Assembly: GCF_019303495.1 (NCBI RefSeq)
Contig: NZ_JAEVFI010000013.1
Span: forward strand, 3,705 to 67,704
Source: Streptomyces sp. JJ66
GTDB taxonomy: Bacteria > Actinomycetota > Actinomycetes > Streptomycetales > Streptomycetaceae
Reading direction: 5' to 3'
Length of the DNA: 64,000 bases
The position numbers and the translations under genes were made by a program. The first letter of the stretch is position 1. Every line of letters starts with the position of its first letter. Positions 25,437 to 34,371 of this stretch are shown here, piece after piece. The notes beneath the pieces are model-generated. The model did not search any database. It was not told the origin of the DNA and worked only from the letters and a program-made list of their open reading frames with translations.

Positions 25437-27389
25437 GTGTCGCAGAGCACGCCCGAAGAACCGGAGGTGACCGCGGCCGGGATCGCCCGGCTGGCGGGCG
25501 TCGGCCGGGCCGCCGTCAGCAACTGGCGCCGCCGGTACCCGCACTTCCCGCAGCCCGTCGGCGGCACCGAGGCCAGTCCCACCTTCGCGCTCGCCGACAT
25601 CGAGGAGTGGCTGCGCGCCCACGGCAAACTCGCCGAGGTGCCGCTGCGCGAGCGGGTGTGGCAGCAGATCGAGACCGACCCCGAAGGCCCGGCCGCCGCC
25701 CTGGCCCGCGCCGGGGCAACCCTGCTCGCCAGCGGTGACGAAGACGACGAGCCCCCCACCCCGCTGCACCGCCTGGCCGGGGAACTCGGCGGCGCGGGAG
25801 CGGCCTTCGGCTTCCTCCTGACCCGCTACTTCGACGCCAGCCCCCGCGCCCACACCCGCACCCCCGCCCCCGCCGCCGACCTCATGGCCGCCCTGGCCGC
25901 CGCCACCGCCCGCCCCGGCGCCGTCCTTGACCCGGCCTGCGGCTCCGGCGAACTGCTCGCCGCCGCACAGCGCACAGCGGCACCACCCGCGCCCGCCCAC
26001 CAGGGCACGAGGGCTGCCCGGAGCCGGGCGGCGGACGCCGGAGGCGGCCTGCGGCTGTACGGCCAGGAGACCGACCCGGACCTCGCCCGGCTCACCGCCC
26101 TGCGGCTGACCCTGTGCGCCGCCCCGCGCCCCGCCGCCGTCCAGGTGCGCACCGAGGACGCCCTGCGCACCGCGCCCGCCGAACAGCCCGCCGTGGACGC
26201 CGTGCTGTGCCACCCGCCGTTCAACGAACGCCACTGGGGACACGACGAACTGGCCTACGACGCCCGCTGGGAGTACGGCCTGCCCGCCCGCACCGAATCC
26301 GAACTGGCCTGGGTGCAGCATGCCCTGGCCCGGCTGCGCCCCGGCGGCGTCGCGGTGCTGCTCATGCCCCCGGCCGCCGCCTCCCGCCGCACCGGCCGCC
26401 GCATCCGCGCCGCCCTGCTGCGGCGCGGCGCCCTGCGCGCCGTCGTCGCCCTGCCCGCCGGGGCCGCGCCGCCGCACAGCCTGCCGCTGCACCTGTGGGT
26501 ACTGCGCAAGCCGGACGGCGTCACGCCCGCCGAGCCACGCCTGTTGCTGCTGGACACCAGCACCCGGTACCAGCCCGACGGGCGCGAGCCGTTGCCCTGG
26601 GACGCGCTGGCCGACACCGTGCTCACCGCCTGGCGCGCGTTCGCCGACGGCGCCAAGGTGCCCGAGGAGCCAGGGGTGTGCGGCACCCGGCCGGTCATCG
26701 ACCTGCTGGACGACGACGTTGACCTCGCCCCCGCCCGCCACCTGCCCCCTCTCCCCGGCGCGGGCGACGCCGCCGCACTGGCCGGGACCCGCGCCGAGCT
26801 GGCCCGCACCCTGCGCCGCAGCCTCGACCTCACCCCCGACCCCACCCCGGCCCCCGACCCCACCCCGGCCCCCGGCGAGACCACCACCGGGCGCTGGACC
26901 CTCACCACCGTCGGCGAACTCCTGCGCGCCGGAGCGCTCCAGGTGCGCGCGGGCGGCGCGGAGGGCGCCCCGGCCGTGACGCGCGCGGGCGACATCGTCA
27001 TCCCGGTCCAGGGCCGGGGCGCCGCCTACGTCGTGGACGCCGACACCGCCGGCCAGACGCTGGCCAAGCCGCTGTACCTGCTGCGCCCGGAGCCGTACGC
27101 GCTGGACCCGTGGTTCGTCGCCGGTTTCCTGCGCTCGACCGCCAACACCCGCCAGGCCAGCAGCTACGCCTCCAGCGCCTCCCGGCTGGATGTGCGCCGC
27201 CTGCACCTGCCCCGGCTCGACCTGGACGGCCAGCGCCGCTACGGCGCCCACTTCCGCCGCCTGGCCGCGTTCGAAGCCGCGCTGCGCCTGGCCGGGGAGC
27301 TGGGCGCGCGGCTGGTGCAGGGCGTGTACGACGGTCTCACCGACGGCAGCCTGGAACCGGGCGACTCCCCGGACCAGGCCCCGCGCTGA
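25437..27389 (+). CDS. Solo HsdM-like N6-adenine DNA methylase with N-terminal HTH and C-terminal HsdS-like region
   Basis: A 650-residue protein starting at GTG 25437 after GGAAGG. Residues ~10-62 are a helix-turn-helix (VTAAGIARLAGVGRAAVSNWRRR, then ALADIEEWLRAHGK). The SAM-binding motif VLDPACGSGELL is at ~163-174. The catalytic tetrapeptide is HPPF (His259-Phe262) rather than the usual NPPF/Y, so activity is uncertain. Residues ~530-645 look like half an HsdS target-recognition domain. No restriction subunit adjoins. It could be a regulatory DNA-binding protein derived from a type I methylase. Confidence 0.8.
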   Translation: MSQSTPEEPEVTAAGIARLAGVGRAAVSNWRRRYPHFPQPVGGTEASPTFALADIEEWLRAHGKLAEVPLRERVWQQIETDPEGPAAALARAGATLLASGDEDDEPPTPLHRLAGELGGAGAAFGFLLTRYFDASPRAHTRTPAPAADLMAALAAATARPGAVLDPACGSGELLAAAQRTAAPPAPAHQGTRAARSRAADAGGGLRLYGQETDPDLARLTALRLTLCAAPRPAAVQVRTEDALRTAPAEQPAVDAVLCHPPFNERHWGHDELAYDARWEYGLPARTESELAWVQHALARLRPGGVAVLLMPPAAASRRTGRRIRAALLRRGALRAVVALPAGAAPPHSLPLHLWVLRKPDGVTPAEPRLLLLDTSTRYQPDGREPLPWDALADTVLTAWRAFADGAKVPEEPGVCGTRPVIDLLDDDVDLAPARHLPPLPGAGDAAALAGTRAELARTLRRSLDLTPDPTPAPDPTPAPGETTTGRWTLTTVGELLRAGALQVRAGGAEGAPAVTRAGDIVIPVQGRGAAYVVDADTAGQTLAKPLYLLRPEPYALDPWFVAGFLRSTANTRQASSYASSASRLDVRRLHLPRLDLDGQRRYGAHFRRLAAFEAALRLAGELGARLVQGVYDGLTDGSLEPGDSPDQAPR

Positions 27390-27450
27390 CCTACCTCGCG
27401 GATACGCTCGCCTCCTACCATGTGGTCAGGCGAGGGACGGGAGCTGGAAG

Positions 27451-28206
27451 ATGTACGGGGCGGGCGCACCTCCGACGCCATCATCTGTGACGCCGCCACC
27501 GGCGCACCGCGCCGGTCCCGGTGCCGGGGCGATGACGGCCCGGCTGCTGTTCGCGTCGTTCCCGGTGTGGTCGCTGGGCCTGCTCGCGTGGGTGCCCTCG
27601 CTGCGGTTCGCCATCCTGCGCCGCCGTCCGCTGGACTGGGCCGTGTTCGCGGCCTTCGCCGCCGGTACTGTCGCGGAGATCCTGCTCCTGGCGTTCACGC
27701 CCGAGGAGCCGGACCACCCGGCCAACGCCGCGGCTGGCGGGTACGTGCTGATGTTCCTCATCGGCGCCGTCACCCACGCCGTCCTGGCCGACCGGTTCCC
27801 GCGCACTGCGCCCACCCCGTACGGCGCGCACGCGGTGGGCTACGGCTACCCGCAGCCCGCGCCCGGCCCCGCCCCAACCGGCAACGGCTACCCTCAGCCA
27901 ACACCGCCGCCCCAGCACGCCGTCCACCAGCACGTGCCGCCCTACGCCGCACCGCCGTACCCCGCGCCGCCACCCCAGCCGTCCGCGCGGTACCCGCACT
28001 CCGTGCACCAGCAGCCCACCGAGTACGCGCCGCCCGGGCTGCGGCCGCAGCCGGTACCGCAGCCGCCGTCCGCGCCGCAGTCGCCGTCCGCGCCGCAACC
28101 GGCCGCGCCGACCGCGCCGGCCGAGGAGCCCGCCCGCATGCGCCAGGTCGCCTCCGAGCTGGACGAGCTGGACGCGTTGCTGCGCCGGCGGGACGGCGGC
28201 CAGTGA
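27451..28206 (+). CDS. Membrane protein with Pro-rich cytoplasmic tail, coupled to a Ser/Thr kinase
   Basis: A 251-residue protein with ATG 27451 after GGGAG/GGAAG. Three hydrophobic helices span residues ~28-112 (LLFASFPVWSLGLLAWVPSL, WAVFAAFAAGTVAEILLLAF, GGYVLMFLIGAVTHAVLA). A long Pro/Tyr/Gln-rich tail and a charged C-terminal helix (ASELDELDALLRRRDG) follow. Its stop overlaps the kinase start (GTGA). This type of protein occurs next to STPKs in Streptomyces and may be a partner or substrate; that is inference. Confidence 0.7.
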   Translation: MYGAGAPPTPSSVTPPPAHRAGPGAGAMTARLLFASFPVWSLGLLAWVPSLRFAILRRRPLDWAVFAAFAAGTVAEILLLAFTPEEPDHPANAAAGGYVLMFLIGAVTHAVLADRFPRTAPTPYGAHAVGYGYPQPAPGPAPTGNGYPQPTPPPQHAVHQHVPPYAAPPYPAPPPQPSARYPHSVHQQPTEYAPPGLRPQPVPQPPSAPQSPSAPQPAAPTAPAEEPARMRQVASELDELDALLRRRDGGQ

Positions 28207-29489
28207 TCGGCCGCCTCATCGCGGGCCGCTACGAACTGACCGAACCGCTGGGCAAGGGCGCGATGGGTCAGGTGTGGGGCGGCCACGACCAGGGTCTGGG
28301 CGGACGTCCGGTGGCGGTGAAGCTCATGCACTCCGGGCATATGGCCTCCCTGTCGGGCAGCGCCTCCCCACCGGAGCTGCGCGAACGGTTCGAGCGCGAG
28401 TGCCGGGTGACGGCGCGGCTGGACCACCCGAACCTGGTCACCGTCTTCGACGCGGGCCGCGAGGGCGACGAGCTGTTCCTCGTCATGCAGCGCCTGGACG
28501 GCAGCGACCTGGCCGACCACCTCGCCGAACACGACCCCTACCCCTGCTCCTGGGCGGTCGCCGTAGCCGCGCAGCTGTGCTCCGCGCTGGTCGCGGTGCA
28601 CACCGTCGGCGTCGTCCACCGCGATCTCAAGCCCGGCAACGTCATCGTGCGCCCCGAGGGCCGCGTCGTCATCCTCGACCTGGGCATCGCCGCCGTCGGC
28701 TCCCCGGGCGACGCCACGCGGCTCACCCGCACCGGCGCGCTCATCGGCACACCGGTCTACATGGCGCCCGAGCAGGCGATGGGCACCGCGCCCGTCGGCC
28801 CGCCCGCCGACCTGTACGCACTCGGCGGCATGCTGTACGAACTCCTCACCGGGCAGGCACCGTTCGAAGCCCCCGAAGCCTCCGGGCTGCTGTACAAGAA
28901 GCTGCACGAGGAGCCCCGTGCGGTGCGCGAGCTGCGCCCGGAAGTGCCCGACCGGCTCGCCCACCTGGTGCACCGCCTGCTGCACAAGGACCCCGCCGCC
29001 CGGCCCGCCGACGCGCACCAGGTCTACGACGAGCTGGCCCCGCTGCTGCCCCGCACGGGCGGCCCGGGCGGACCGGCGCTGCCGCTGGACCCCACCCGGC
29101 CGTTCCTGGACCCCATGGCCCCCTGGCCGCCCCGGCCCGTGCCGCCCCCGCCCGGCTTCGGTCCGCCCCCGCCCACCGGGCTGGCGGCCACGCTGGAGGA
29201 AGTGCGGCGCCTGCTGGCGTCCGGCCAGTACGCCCAGGTGGCCGACGTGCTGGGGCGCGCGCTTCCGGCCGCCGTCGCCGAGCACGGCGAGGGCTCGCCG
29301 ATCGTCCGCAAGCTGCGCAAGCAGTACGCGGCGACGCTGATGGAAGCCGGGCAGTACGCCACCGCGCTGCCGGAGGTGACGCGGCTGGTGCGCGAGTACG
29401 CCGCCGAACTGGGCCCGCACGACCCGGTGGTCACCCAGCTGTTGCGGGACGAGGCGTTCTGCCGCCACCGCCTCACCGGCCACCGCTGA
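28203..29489 (+). CDS. Serine/threonine protein kinase
   Basis: A 428-residue Hanks-type kinase starting at GTG 28203. The glycine loop LGKGAMGQVW, Lys40 (VAVKLM), HRDLKPGN (Asp141, Asn146), DLG in place of DFG (Asp159) and APEQ are present, so it should be active. Residues ~290-330 are Pro-rich. Residues ~335-425 are helical, tetratricopeptide-like repeats (LLASGQYAQVADVLGRAL, LMEAGQYATALPEVTRLV). There is no transmembrane helix, so the kinase is cytosolic, perhaps tethered by its coupled membrane partner. Confidence 0.92.
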   Translation: MIGRLIAGRYELTEPLGKGAMGQVWGGHDQGLGGRPVAVKLMHSGHMASLSGSASPPELRERFERECRVTARLDHPNLVTVFDAGREGDELFLVMQRLDGSDLADHLAEHDPYPCSWAVAVAAQLCSALVAVHTVGVVHRDLKPGNVIVRPEGRVVILDLGIAAVGSPGDATRLTRTGALIGTPVYMAPEQAMGTAPVGPPADLYALGGMLYELLTGQAPFEAPEASGLLYKKLHEEPRAVRELRPEVPDRLAHLVHRLLHKDPAARPADAHQVYDELAPLLPRTGGPGGPALPLDPTRPFLDPMAPWPPRPVPPPPGFGPPPPTGLAATLEEVRRLLASGQYAQVADVLGRALPAAVAEHGEGSPIVRKLRKQYAATLMEAGQYATALPEVTRLVREYAAELGPHDPVVTQLLRDEAFCRHRLTGHR

Positions 29490-29814
29490 CCCGCCCGGCG
29501 CGCTAGCGGCGGGGTCCTTGGCCGCTCCGGCCCATCGCGCCGCCCTCCGCCCGCGACACGCCCGGCGGCCCACGGTACAGCCCGGCGTCCGGCCGCCCGG
29601 GACGGCCGTAACGCGGGCGGGGAAGCGGCGCGGGGCAGACACGGGGCAGGGGCACGCGTCCGGCGTGTGATGTCGGCGTTGGCCAAGTGACGCCTGTCGT
29701 TCACCCGGACGTCGTCTGTGCGGCATCCCGCGCTCCGCACTCCGGCCTACGCTCCGGGGTGGAGGCCGGGCGCGGGACCGGTCTCCTGGCCTGTCCGCAG
29801 CGTCTGGAAACCAC
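29490..29814. other. Spacer upstream of the glycosyltransferase pair
   Basis: 325 bp without a credible ORF. TACGCT (29749-29754) may be a -10 element for the glycosyltransferase operon. Nothing else distinctive. Confidence 0.4.
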
Positions 29815-30810
29815 GTGCCCAAGCTTTCTGTGATCGTGCCCTGCCACAACGTCCAGGACTTCCTCCCGGACACCCTGCGCAGCCTCGCCCGCAACGCGGG
29901 CCAGGACGCGGAGTTCCTTCTCGTGGACGACTGCTCCACGGACGCCACCGGCGACCTGCTGCGGCGTGCCGCGCCGGATATCCCGCGGGCCAGGGTGATC
30001 CGTCACGAGACGAACCAGGGCATCTCCCAGGCCCGCAACTCCGGCATCGAGGCCGCCCGGGGCGACTGGCTCACCTTCCTGGACGGCGACGACTGGTACG
30101 CCCCCGGCTACCTCGACGCCCTGCTCGCCGCCGCCCACCGCCTGGACGCTGACTTCGTGCGCACCGACCACGTCCAGGTCACCGGCAAGGCGCGCGTCGT
30201 GCACCGCGCTCCCGCCCCGCGCCGCGACGTCGCCCTCTCACCGCGCGAGGCGATCGTCCCGGCGGCGATGAAGACGATGGTGGACTACCCGTTCGTGTGG
30301 GCCGGTGCCTACCGCCGCTCCCTCTTCGACCAGGGCCTGCGCTTCGTACCCGACCTGCGCACCGCCGAGGACCGGCTGTTCACCTGGCAACTCCACCTGC
30401 GGGCACGGACGTTCGCGACCACCGGCCTGTACGGCGTGTACTACCGGCGCGGCGTGGCCACCTCGCTCACCCAGATCGGCGACGAACGCCAGTTGGACTT
30501 CATTCCCGCCCACGACCGCATCCTGGACGAGGTCACCGCCGACGCCGAGGCCGACCGCTTCCTGCCCAAGATCGTGCGCACCTACTGCGCCATGATCGCC
30601 TTCCACGCCGCGGGCGCCACCCGCTACGACGCCCCCACCGCCAAGGTTCTGCGCCGCCGGTCGGCCGCCGCGCTGCGCCGGATGCCGCAGGACGTGCTGG
30701 CGGACGTGCTCGACGTGCTCGACGCGCCGCGCGCGAAGGTGCTGCGGCGCCTGCTGGGTCGCCCCACGGCCCGGCCCGCCAGCTCCCACCGGACCGGAAA
30801 GGCGGCCTGA
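29815..30810 (+). CDS. Family 2 (GT-A) glycosyltransferase
   Basis: A 331-residue enzyme starting at GTG 29815. The N-terminal VPKLSVIVPCHNVQDFLPDTL, nucleotide-binding LVDDCSTD, acceptor-site RNSGIEAARG and FLDGDDW are the classic GT2 order. The second half is helical and resembles family members that add glycerol-phosphate or teichoic-type units. It lies 2 nt before the polysialyltransferase-like gene, so the two act in one glycan pathway. Sugar donor unknown. Confidence 0.88.
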   Translation: MPKLSVIVPCHNVQDFLPDTLRSLARNAGQDAEFLLVDDCSTDATGDLLRRAAPDIPRARVIRHETNQGISQARNSGIEAARGDWLTFLDGDDWYAPGYLDALLAAAHRLDADFVRTDHVQVTGKARVVHRAPAPRRDVALSPREAIVPAAMKTMVDYPFVWAGAYRRSLFDQGLRFVPDLRTAEDRLFTWQLHLRARTFATTGLYGVYYRRGVATSLTQIGDERQLDFIPAHDRILDEVTADAEADRFLPKIVRTYCAMIAFHAAGATRYDAPTAKVLRRRSAAALRRMPQDVLADVLDVLDAPRAKVLRRLLGRPTARPASSHRTGKAA

Positions 30811-30812
30811 CC

Positions 30813-32204
30813 GTGCACTCCACCGCGCCCACTCCGCCCGCCGCCCGCCGCCCGCAGGTCTTCGAGGTCTCCACCCTCTACGGCGCCGCGACGCTCGCCG
30901 CCGCCCTGGACGCGGGCCAGTTCGGCCCGGCCGACGCCGCGTACCGCGTCCTGGTGGTGTCCCACCATGCCACCGTCCCGGAGACCGCCACCCAGCTGCC
31001 GGAGATGACCGGCTGGAGCGGCATCGCCGAGCGCTTCGACCGCGTCGTGGACTGGAACGCCACCCTCCGCCCCCTGCACCCCAGCCACTGGACGCCGCGC
31101 GACCAGGACCGCCCGCTGTGGCAGCGCTTCCTGTGCGACGCCTGGCGGCTGCCGGACGGCCCGATGGACCTGGTGGTGGAGTCCGTGCACGTCAACCCGG
31201 CCGCCGCGCTCGCCGGGATCTTCGCCGACGCCGACGTGCACGTGTACGCAGACGGCCTGATGAGCTACGGCCCCACCCGCGATCGCCTGCCCGCCGCCAC
31301 CGCCCCCCGCGTCCAGCGTCTGTTGCACCTCGACCTCGTGCCCGGCCTGCGCCCGCTGCTGCTGTCCGAGTACGGCGTCGAACCGGAGACGGTGCCGGCC
31401 GACGCCTTCCGCGCGGTGCTGGACGAGCTCACCGCGGCCGGCGCCGCCGACCCCGCGCTGACCGCCGCCGCCGACGCCGGCGAGGAGTCCGGCGTCGCCG
31501 TCATCCTCGGCCAGTACCTCGCCGCACTGGGCATCCTCACCGCCGACGAGGAGGAGGAACTGCACGCCCGCATGGTGCGCGCCGCAGCCGCCGCCGGGCA
31601 CGCCACCGTCCTGTTCAAGCCACACCCCACCGCGCCCGCCCGCTACTCCCGCGCCCTGGAGAAGGCCGCCGCCGACCGTGGCGTGACCCTGCTGACGCCG
31701 ACGACCGCGCTGCTCGCCGAAGCCGTCTTCGGCCGCTGCCGTCCCGGCCTCGTCGTCGGCTGCTTCTCCACCGCCCTGCTGACGGCGTCCGCCTTCTACG
31801 GCATCCCCATCGCCCGCGTCGGCACCGCCGAACTGCTCGACCGGCTCGTGCCGTACCAGAACAGCAACCGCGTCCCGCTCACCCTCGTCCACGCCACCGT
31901 GCCGGACGCGGAACGCCCGGGCTCGGCGCCGGAGCTGACGGCGGAACAAGCCGAACGCCTGGTGCGCACCGTCGGCTACTGCATGCAGCCGCGCCTCTAC
32001 CCCCACCTGCGGCCCGAGGCCCACGCCTGGCTCGCCGACCACTGGAACCCGCACACCCAGCACTACTTCAAGCGCCGCCGCCTCACCAGCCTGGAACTCC
32101 CCGGCAGCCTGGTCCCGGCCACCGACCGCTTCCCCGGCGGCCGCACCGCGCTCCGCGTGGCCCGCCGCGTCAAGCGCGCCGCGCACCGCCCAAGGCCCCG
32201 CTGA
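30813..32204 (+). CDS. Polysialyltransferase-family (GT-B) glycosyltransferase-like protein
   Basis: A 463-residue protein from GTG 30813, 2 nt after the GT2 stop. FEVSTLYGAATLAAAL at the N-terminus, HVYADGLMSYGPTR, a central GQYLAALGILTADEE and VLFKPHPTAP near residue 270 resemble the bacterial alpha-2,8-polysialyltransferase family (GT52-like). The HP motif binds nucleotide sugar in that family. Some streptomycetes carry such genes without sialic-acid synthesis, and none is seen here, so the sugar may be different. Confidence 0.72.
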   Translation: MHSTAPTPPAARRPQVFEVSTLYGAATLAAALDAGQFGPADAAYRVLVVSHHATVPETATQLPEMTGWSGIAERFDRVVDWNATLRPLHPSHWTPRDQDRPLWQRFLCDAWRLPDGPMDLVVESVHVNPAAALAGIFADADVHVYADGLMSYGPTRDRLPAATAPRVQRLLHLDLVPGLRPLLLSEYGVEPETVPADAFRAVLDELTAAGAADPALTAAADAGEESGVAVILGQYLAALGILTADEEEELHARMVRAAAAAGHATVLFKPHPTAPARYSRALEKAAADRGVTLLTPTTALLAEAVFGRCRPGLVVGCFSTALLTASAFYGIPIARVGTAELLDRLVPYQNSNRVPLTLVHATVPDAERPGSAPELTAEQAERLVRTVGYCMQPRLYPHLRPEAHAWLADHWNPHTQHYFKRRRLTSLELPGSLVPATDRFPGGRTALRVARRVKRAAHRPRPR

Positions 32205-32332
32205 CCCGCCCTCGCGCACCCCGCGCACGGCGCGGCGGGCGCCCGCGCGGCGACCCCGCCGGGACCGCGCTGGCCGCTGGGGTCACGCGGGATGCGGGGA
32301 CCGCGCCGGACGCGGGGACCGCGCGGGCCGCG

Positions 32333-33475
32333 TCAGCCCAGGTAGCGGCGCAGGCCGAGGCGGCCCCAGGCCAGGCTCACCGCGTAGGACAGCGCCGTCA
32401 CCACGGCGAACATCCCCAGCAGTAGCCCGGACGCGGCCAGCAGGCCCATGTCCGGGGAGATCAGCGGCCGCAGCAGCTCCTCGACGAACAGCACGTGCAC
32501 CAGGTACGCGCCCATCGCCGCGCCGCCCAGCCGGGTCAGCGGCTCACGCCACCGCTGAGGCACCCGCGTGCGGCTCACCAGCAGCAGCACACAGAGCGTC
32601 ATGACGCCGACGATCAGGTGAGCGTTGGGGATCACGTAGTGGATCTGGGTGTGGTACCAGAAGCAGGCCGCCATCGTCAGCGGCAGCAGTACGCCGAAGA
32701 TCCAGCGGCGTCCGCGCAGCGCCCGCGCGGGGAGCGCCAGCAGCAGCGCCCCGCCGACGGCGTACACCACCGAGTAGGTGCCGAAGCTCCAGCCGACGGC
32801 GGGCACGGCCCACCCGGTCACGTCGCGCACGGTGGACAGCAGGCTCGGCAGCGCCGCCACACCGAGCAGCGCGAGCCCCAGCTTCCACGGCCGCCCGCCG
32901 TCGCGGACGAGCACGGCGCACGCGAGCGCCGCGACGACCGGCAGGTACGCGTACAGGAACCACAGGTGGTAGGCGGGCTGGACGGAGCCGAAGAGCGAGT
33001 CGAGGGCGAGTTCGGTCATCGGTTTGTCGTTGCGGTCCCGCAGCCACGCCCACACCAGGTACACCCCGGTCCACACGAACAGCGGGAGCCCGCTGCGGAC
33101 GATGCGCCGCCACATCGTGGCCTCGTCCCGTGGCCGGGCGCCCACCAGCACGCCCCACCCGCCGATGGCGAAGAACACCGGGACGGCGAAGGAGTTGACT
33201 GCCTCGAAGACGTGCCCGGTCCAGTAGGCGCCGGACCCGGCCGCGCGGTCGTTGCCGACGGCCTGGATGAACGCGGCGGCCACGTGTCCGAGGATCACCG
33301 TGCAGGAGGCCACCAGGCGCAGCACGTCAATATCGAACCGGTGCTCGCGGGTGGCGGGAGCGGGCTCCTGGCCGGCGGCGATCTCGGTGTCCGGGTGTTC
33401 GGCAGCGGCGTCCGGGCGGTCGGCGGCGTCGGTTGCGGCCGCGTCAGGCGCGGCGGCGGGAGTTCTCGGCGGCAT
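32333..33475 (-). CDS. Acyltransferase-3 family integral membrane protein
   Basis: A 380-residue protein with about ten membrane helices. The start chosen is ATG 33475; the ribosome-binding site is weak. After a ~40-residue Ala/Pro/Asp-rich N-terminus, the FDIDVLRLVASCTVILGHV segment carries the catalytic-type His of the OafA/YrhL family. FFAIGGWGVLVGARP and HLWFLYAYLPVV are typical of the family. Members O-acylate cell-surface glycans. It converges on the glycosyltransferase pair, so acylation of the same polymer is plausible. Confidence 0.85.
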   Translation of the reverse strand: MPPRTPAAAPDAAATDAADRPDAAAEHPDTEIAAGQEPAPATREHRFDIDVLRLVASCTVILGHVAAAFIQAVGNDRAAGSGAYWTGHVFEAVNSFAVPVFFAIGGWGVLVGARPRDEATMWRRIVRSGLPLFVWTGVYLVWAWLRDRNDKPMTELALDSLFGSVQPAYHLWFLYAYLPVVAALACAVLVRDGGRPWKLGLALLGVAALPSLLSTVRDVTGWAVPAVGWSFGTYSVVYAVGGALLLALPARALRGRRWIFGVLLPLTMAACFWYHTQIHYVIPNAHLIVGVMTLCVLLLVSRTRVPQRWREPLTRLGGAAMGAYLVHVLFVEELLRPLISPDMGLLAASGLLLGMFAVVTALSYAVSLAWGRLGLRRYLG

Positions 33476-33652
33476 GGTCCTGTGAGGTGTCGGCGGCGGA
33501 GGGACGGCACGGAACCCAGGCCCGGTCCCGCCGCAACACCCTGCATGCCCCACGTGACCACCCGGTGAACACCGGATGTGCACGGCCTGAGTCCGGCATA
33601 CCCTCAAGAGGCTACGAGCACGGCCCGGCTCAGCACGCATACGACAGGGTTC

Positions 33653-34034
33653 GGGAGGATACACCGTAAACCACACACAGTGGAGGACGCGCCGGGACCG
33701 GAAGCTGCTGGGTGAGAGTGTCGAGGAGTCCGCCGCCTACGTCCAGGCCGGATACAGTTTCGTGCTGGGGCAAGCCGTGTACGACCGGCGCACGGAGTTG
33801 GGGCTCACACAAAGCCAACTCGCCCACCGAGCGGGTATGACGCAGCCGCAGGTGTCCACGATCGAGGGCGGTGACACCGTGCCCACCCTGCCCCTGTTGC
33901 GGCGGCTGGCCATCGCGCTGGACGCGTCCCTGGTCATCGAACTGGACGGCGACGCCTCCGTCTTCCGCTTCATCGCCCACGCTCCTGACACCCCGGGTGA
34001 AGGCGAGCAGGCCGGAGACTCGGCGGCGGCCTGA
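33653..34034 (+). CDS. XRE-family helix-turn-helix protein (HigA-like antitoxin) with abnormal start region
   Basis: The open frame homologous to this antitoxin type includes QWRTRRDRKLLGESVEES, AAYVQAGYSFVLGQAVYDRR and the XRE HTH (LGLTQSQLAHRAGMTQPQVSTIEGG). A good Shine-Dalgarno GGGAGG (33653-33658) is followed after 7 nt by GTA (33666), not ATG/GTG, in the correct frame. The first standard start, GTG 33762, would delete 32 conserved-looking residues. Either GTA initiates inefficiently, the start codon is mutated, or the short 90-residue form is made. No cognate RelE/HigB toxin is upstream. Confidence 0.7.
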
Positions 34035-34041
34035 GATCGGC

Positions 34042-34085
34042 GTACCCGAAGGGGGAGGATGGGTACGGGTGCGTACCCGTAGTAT
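34042..34085 (+). promoter_or_regulatory. Promoter/operator of the VapBC-like pair
   Basis: GTACCC/GGGTAC elements occur three times (34042-34047, 34061-34066, 34073-34078), forming TACGGGT-GCGT-ACCCGTA (34064-34081). TAGTAT (34080-34085) is a good -10 hexamer overlapping the last repeat. This fits autoregulation by the antitoxin encoded at 34114. Confidence 0.6.
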
Positions 34086-34113
34086 GGCGGGTGTGCTGGA
34101 GAAGGGATTCATC

Positions 34114-34371
34114 ATGTCTGACGCGAACGTCCGCATCCCTGCGGAAGCCCGGGACAGACTCGCTGAAGTGGCGGCGGCGGAAGGGCTGTCCCTGCGGGCC
34201 TACCTCGCCCACCTGGCGCAGACGCTGCTGACCCCCGATGAACGAGCCGAGCGGGCGGAGCGGGCGCGGCACATCCTGCGGGAGTGGAACGGCTATGACC
34301 CGGACGACTCCGAGGTAGCCATGGCCGACCAGGAACTGGACCGCCGCCTGGCCGAGGCGGGGGCCGCGTGA
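34114..34371 (+). CDS. Antitoxin of a VapBC-like module
   Basis: An 85-residue protein. ATG 34114 lies 7 nt after GAAGGG; the in-frame ATG at 34084 overlaps the -10 and is unlikely. The N-terminus (NVRIPAEARDRLAEVAAAEGLSLRAYLAHLA) has ribbon-helix-helix character, and the C-terminal half is charged and flexible, as in VapB proteins. Its stop overlaps the toxin start. Confidence 0.75.
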   Translation: MSDANVRIPAEARDRLAEVAAAEGLSLRAYLAHLAQTLLTPDERAERAERARHILREWNGYDPDDSEVAMADQELDRRLAEAGAA

